From the NCBI GenBank assembly GCA_033032175.1, contig CM065334.1:8057705-8121704 (forward strand): 64,000 nucleotides of DNA, written 5' to 3'. This DNA comes from Saturnia japonica. Its lineage: Eukaryota > Arthropoda > Insecta > Lepidoptera > Saturniidae. Shown here piece by piece: positions 54,501-60,500 of the stretch (its first letter is position 1; each line of letters opens with the position of its first letter). The notes under the pieces are model-generated. The model had not been told where the DNA came from. It ran no database searches and was given only the letters and a program-made list of their open reading frames with translations. A program made the position numbers and the translations under genes.

Positions 54501-57500
54501 ACCCCGCACTATTGGCTGGGCGCGATAGTATCAGGCACTTTATAAGCAGGCAACAATAAACGCAGTTCCTAAGGCGCCACCTCCACAAGCGAGTGTATCG
54601 CCACGATTCCGTCTTACTATCATCGGGTGATCTCCCAAGAGACGGATCGCCGCGAGACCGCAACGAAATGTCGCGAGTCGATACAGATTGCCGCGTGTCC
54701 AATCGTTTTGTAGGTCGCGAGTCGTTGGCGTTTTCCTCGTCAACGTCTCTCATCGCATCGCCGCTATAGTTATAGTTGATAGAGTTGTTATAGAATGAAG
54801 TGGCAGGACGATAATATCGCCGCGATAAACTCGTTAGTGTAGATGGCGCCTAAGTGCGTATTACTTAAGATAGCCTTATTTATTGAAGAACGTTCTAATC
54901 TTTATAGTAAACCAATAGCCATACACTTTAAACAATCTGGCAGAGTGCTAGTCACGTACATATCCAAATTAACGCAGGTGAAACCGCACGACGTTGCTAG
55001 TAAAATATAATCTGACGTGGTTAACAAAGATAAACTTCAATGTCACTTACGTTTTTTTTGCAATTCTTTTATGTTTACGCGTATCTCATATAATGTGAAC
55101 GTTATCTTATCATTGGGGGTCGCAAACAGGCGTTATCTCTTCCTGCCTTGAAATATGGTGTGATCGTGAATAATAACAGTTTATACATGTCCCATTGTTG
55201 GGCAAAGGCTTTTTTACCGCCAGCCCATGACGTTTTTACGATTAGGGTTCCATGTTTCGTACCTCAAAAGGAACTAAATCACCGTAATCAACTGATATGG
55301 CTGTTTATGGCGCATATTTTAACACTAGCAAAGGAAATAAAAACCTATAGGGTACTTGCAGTTGACCTATAATCATTAAATTTGGTAAGAAGCAATGTCT
55401 TATATCAGAAGATAAAAATATTTTTGCGATAACAAACTTATTTGCATTTGGAAAACTGACCGCGGCATATATAAATGTATGGGGACAACAGTTTTCCAAC
55501 GGCAAAGTTAAGTTTGTCCCTCAATATAGTTTAGTTTTCGTTGGAATTGTTCGGTGCTTTCTTCAGTAATGTTACCTAAACATTTTGGTGAATGTGGCTG
55601 TACAATTACGGAACTCTCGGTGCGGGAATCCGACTCGCACTTAGCCAGTTTTTTAATTTATAGTAGCAGGACAAAATGAGACAGGAAAGGGGACAGAGAA
55701 ATTTTGTAAGTATATTACAATCCAAAAATAACGGTGACTATCACGAAAACCACAGTCCAACACGAGTCATCGCTGTCATGCTAGTAGCTGGGCCAATCAT
55801 CTAATATTAGCGATCGCCCTTAGGTCGAAATTCGACCAGCGACTTTTTGATCATAAACTATTTTCTGTTTGACATTTATAGTATGAACCTAAACAATGAG
55901 TATTATCTACATAAATTGCTGTCACTTTTCGTTGAGTGACAATGTCAATATTTTGGGGGGTCTAAGTTCAATGGCACTGGTCGGTTTAGGATTAGCAGTA
56001 TTTATTTATTTAATTTAATATATTAGTAACAGATATTATAGATAAATTTTAGCTTTCTGCACTCCTTCTCCATATAAACTTTAACCATACCAAATCTCAT
56101 AGTCTTCCGTCCGCGCAAATTTTCAAGTCAAAATAACAGTTTTTTGCTTAATGCTAATGAAAAGTATACGGTACTTATAACAAAACACCAATTTTAAAAT
56201 TTTATGCCTGTCTGTTTGATCCGGCTAATCTCCGAAACGGTTGGACCGATTTTGATGGGACTTTCACTGGCAGATAGTTGATGTTATAAGGAGTTACTTA
56301 GGCTACTTTTATTTTAGAAAAATAATTGGGGATCTGCGCAAATAAAGAAAAACTAGGAATCAATTCGGGCGCTTATATCGCTTACGCTGAGTAAACCATA
56401 AGATATATATCAAATTAATGTACTAAAATAAGTATTAGTGCTAAAATTATTACTTAAAATAAGAGGGAGCGGGGGTAGCAAGATTCGGGCTTGTGTATAA
56501 TCGACGGTATTCTGTAGTCCACATGAGCGAAGCCGCAGCCACAGTTAGTTCACAAGTTTATAATAATATGCAAGGGACAGCAAAGTGTGTGTAAAATAGT
56601 TGGTTGACCCAAATGCGTCTTGACGTTTCACTTTAAAGAACTTGATGTTATATGAAAGGGTCAAACCGTGGAACACAACTATTAAATATATAATCCTTTA
56701 GAATTACTACTCGGCCAATAATAAACCAATTTAATGCAATTGGCAGTCCGTGAACCCGTTCACTATATATGGAACATTGCAGAAATAGGGTTGCCAGTAT
56801 CATTATATTCATCAATCTAAATAAATATATGCACAATTTTTATTTTCCTTTTATACATTTACTAGCTGTGCGTGCGACTTCGTCCGCGTGGAATTTCGTA
56901 AGCGGCGACGCAGCGGCGATTGGAAGCTTGCGTGTGGGGCGTGCGGTTGTGGACACTGCTGTTATAATAATAGTACATTATGGTACAAGTGTGTAATGTT
57001 GGTGATTACCGCTGAGGCGCCATTGAGACCCGAGCCGTTAGGTGAGGGTCTTAAGAGAGCCGAGGACGGTAATCATCAATACACACGTGTATCATACGAC
57101 GTTTTTCAACACACTTGTGAAGAAAATAATAATAAAAAATCATTTTTCAGTGGTTTGGACGGGCGTTTTGTTGCGCCGGATGCCCGTCTCGTAGACGCCG
57201 TACGGATACCAGTGGGACGCGATGTTAGTGAGGGGGTCCGGGGGGTGCAATAATGCACGACCGCTTGAGGTGCCGGGTCTTCAATGAAACACGAACTCTT
57301 CACTTCATTGCTCGCAGGACGACCAAAGCTTTCTTCTTGTTGTTCTTGTAGTTACGTGTACTCGTTGAATTGCGCCGTGCCCCATACGGCGCCTCTTCGA
57401 GCTTAAGTAGTTCGGAGAGTGACCGTAAAGAGAGCCCCGCTATATTTCGTGTTTTAATTTTAGTTTTCACTTTGGTCGCCCTGTTAATCGCTCTATATTT

Positions 57501-60500
57501 CTTTCATTATATATCTTGTGTATACATGTTATATGTCAAAATATTCCTTGTCGTATTACCTATCCATTACACATTCACATATTATATACATCAAGTATAT
57601 ATTCCGTACATAAGCCAAAAACAATGCAATTTACGGGCGGCATCACCGCTTTCTGTTCGTAAAGTTTCCATAACATTGAATATTCTTACTCTATTGACTT
57701 ATTCTATGCATTTATCTATTCTATATTAGTTCTATTTTCATATATGTAACACACAATACATAAGCATTTATATACAACTTAATACATAACATTCAACTTA
57801 TAATGTAGCGTAGTCGCTAACATCTCTCTATAATATTATCTATATCAATCTATTTTATCATAACACATAAACACAATAATATCACATAATATCCTAACAC
57901 AAGACATGAAAATAACTGTTCTGTCGCCAACACCCGGTGACTGTACCGCAATATATAAAAAATACTTAACATATATTTTAAAAGCAGGCAACCCCGAACA
58001 TAACCATATGATCACTTATCCAATTTATCTCAATTGTGATTCTATTTTAGAGTCGCGTTTTGGCTTTAATGTCGTCCAGTTTTGTAACAATTTACTCCTT
58101 GAAGGTCGATAAGGGTGGGAAGATTCAAGTACTATGGTTCCCGCACCAGCGATGTATCGGTCATAGTGACTTGAATTGGCATAAGACGTTTCAGAATGAA
58201 CCAGTGTGCGGTGTGATGTGTGGATGTGCCTGTATAAATCATCATCAATACCGAAAACCGTCCAAAAATCCAGTAAAATACATCCATCCATCCATTTATC
58301 CAAAAGACATTCACTTCTGGACATAAGCCTCTCCCAATAATCGCCACAACGACGGTCCTGGGTTGCTCGGATCCATCAGATGCCCGTAAAGATGGGAAGG
58401 AGGTCGACAACGCGATATAGTTTCATCACGATGTTTTCCTTCACCAAAAGTTCACTGTAGGAATTCGAACTCGCCTCAATTGACGTGAGGTCGGTACATG
58501 CCACTACTGAGCCATCATTGCTTTAAAATTTGAAATATTCCCTTTTACGTGGATATGTTATGCTTGCTCCAGACTCACGCCGCGAACGCCGTTCACGGGG
58601 TTCACGCTTGTTCGTGCCTCGGTTTCCGTTCCGAGTCGGTTTTTTGGGTCCGCGTCAAAGGGTTCGCGGCCGCGTAACGCGAACAGCGCGAACGCTTATC
58701 CACATTCACGACGTCGCAATTCGATTCTATATCTATTAAATGTTTAAATTATTCAACATTTATGATAATATTGCCAGATTTGATGGTACTTTATGTATAT
58801 AATGTTGAAATAAAAATGTCTAATTCATAAATTACTTGTTACGTTGCGATGTATACTCGTTATCCACCGTCTGCTTTTCTTTGTTTGTTTTGTATCTTTA
58901 TTAAGCAGATGATTATAAAATGTGACAAGACACGGCAGCTGAACTGACGTCCATTTGAACCCGACTGTGAATATTATGAGTGTGGAGACTGGAAAGTAGT
59001 TCACGTCGCGCTGACTTCACGGCACGAGTCTGGAACGGCTTTTAGGGCAGGCCAGCCCATGCCTGCGTCTTCCGATACTAGCTACATATATCGCGGGGGG
59101 CTTTGGTTCAGTTGCATTGCGGATCTCCTAATTTTTGATTTCATCACGCAAACAAAGCGCGGGGCGCGCAGCTAGTATAGAAAAAAATGTCAGTTTATGA
59201 ATCTATACTAATATGTATTATAAAGCTGAAGAGTTTGTTTGTTTTTTCGGTAGAACGCGCTAATCTCAGGAAGTAATGGTTGGAATAGAAAAAATATTTT
59301 AGTGTTGGATAGCCCATTTATCGAGGAAGGCTATAAGCTATATAACATCACGCTACGACCAATAGGAGCGGAGCATCAATGAAAAATGTTTTTATTCCTT
59401 TTGAAAGTTACTATTGCGTGCGCTGCGTAAATGGTAAAAGTTACGCAACTATAATGTGTGACGGAATTGTTTCTCTTAAAAAGTTCTAAAAAAAAGTCCG
59501 CGATAGCACATGTCTCTCTTTTAAGGTTGACACAATATAACCTTTTTATGGTAATAAAATTTGTTCTTAAACAATGCATTTGCGAATGTTTTTATCGAAA
59601 TAAATACGTTATTCATTACAAGTATTTAATTTTGGACAAAATCGCCCTTTACATCACTTGATTTCAATGAATATCTAAGGAGATATCACAGTTTTAAAAT
59701 AACTCCGCAGCAAAATAATAATCAAGTACCGCGCGTGCATTTTAGCGGAATGATGTGGCAGGCGGGCGGCACCTATAAATTGTATTGTAGGTGCCTAAGA
59801 CAATTGTTATTTTTTTGTCTCTGCCTACGTCCCACTCTCTCGAACTCTTTCTCTCTTATGTGACACAGACGAAATTGCGCAGGTCAGCTAGTTAAAAATA
59901 AAAATACTATATTACCAATCAAGTTGTCACAAAAAACTGGTTTTATCTACGCATTTTATAAATTTCGTGTTGGCCATTTTGCACGCTGATAATAAATTAT
60001 ATTATTCTGTCCACAACTACTCCATTTCCCTACAGGAGGTATGTAGAAAGAATGGCATACAATCTTAAAGTAATTCTGTTTAAATCATATAAATCTGTCC
60101 GCGTCCTCTCTATCTTCTATATCACATTAGGTGCATTCAGGTATATATTTTTAATTTTTAATTATAATGTATCGATATATCATGGCTTCCTATACATAAG
60201 TAAGCAATTTCGCCAATGTCAAGTGTGACAAAATTACTTCCACGGAGAATAAAAATTATAAAGCGAATTACGAATTCTTCAACGAAAACCGAAACAGAAG
60301 TTAAAACTATGTAGTTATAAAATAAATGTTAATTGCGTTTTGCCCTTGGGTGGTATGACTTTCACGTTAGATGATGTTTTTTAAAACTAAAATAGTACAA
60401 AAAATAAACGAAAAAATTTATACATAAGTCAAGCAAGTAAATGAATCAGGACACCAGAAATACGTGGAAACTGGAAGGTCAACCGAAATATCCACAGTTA

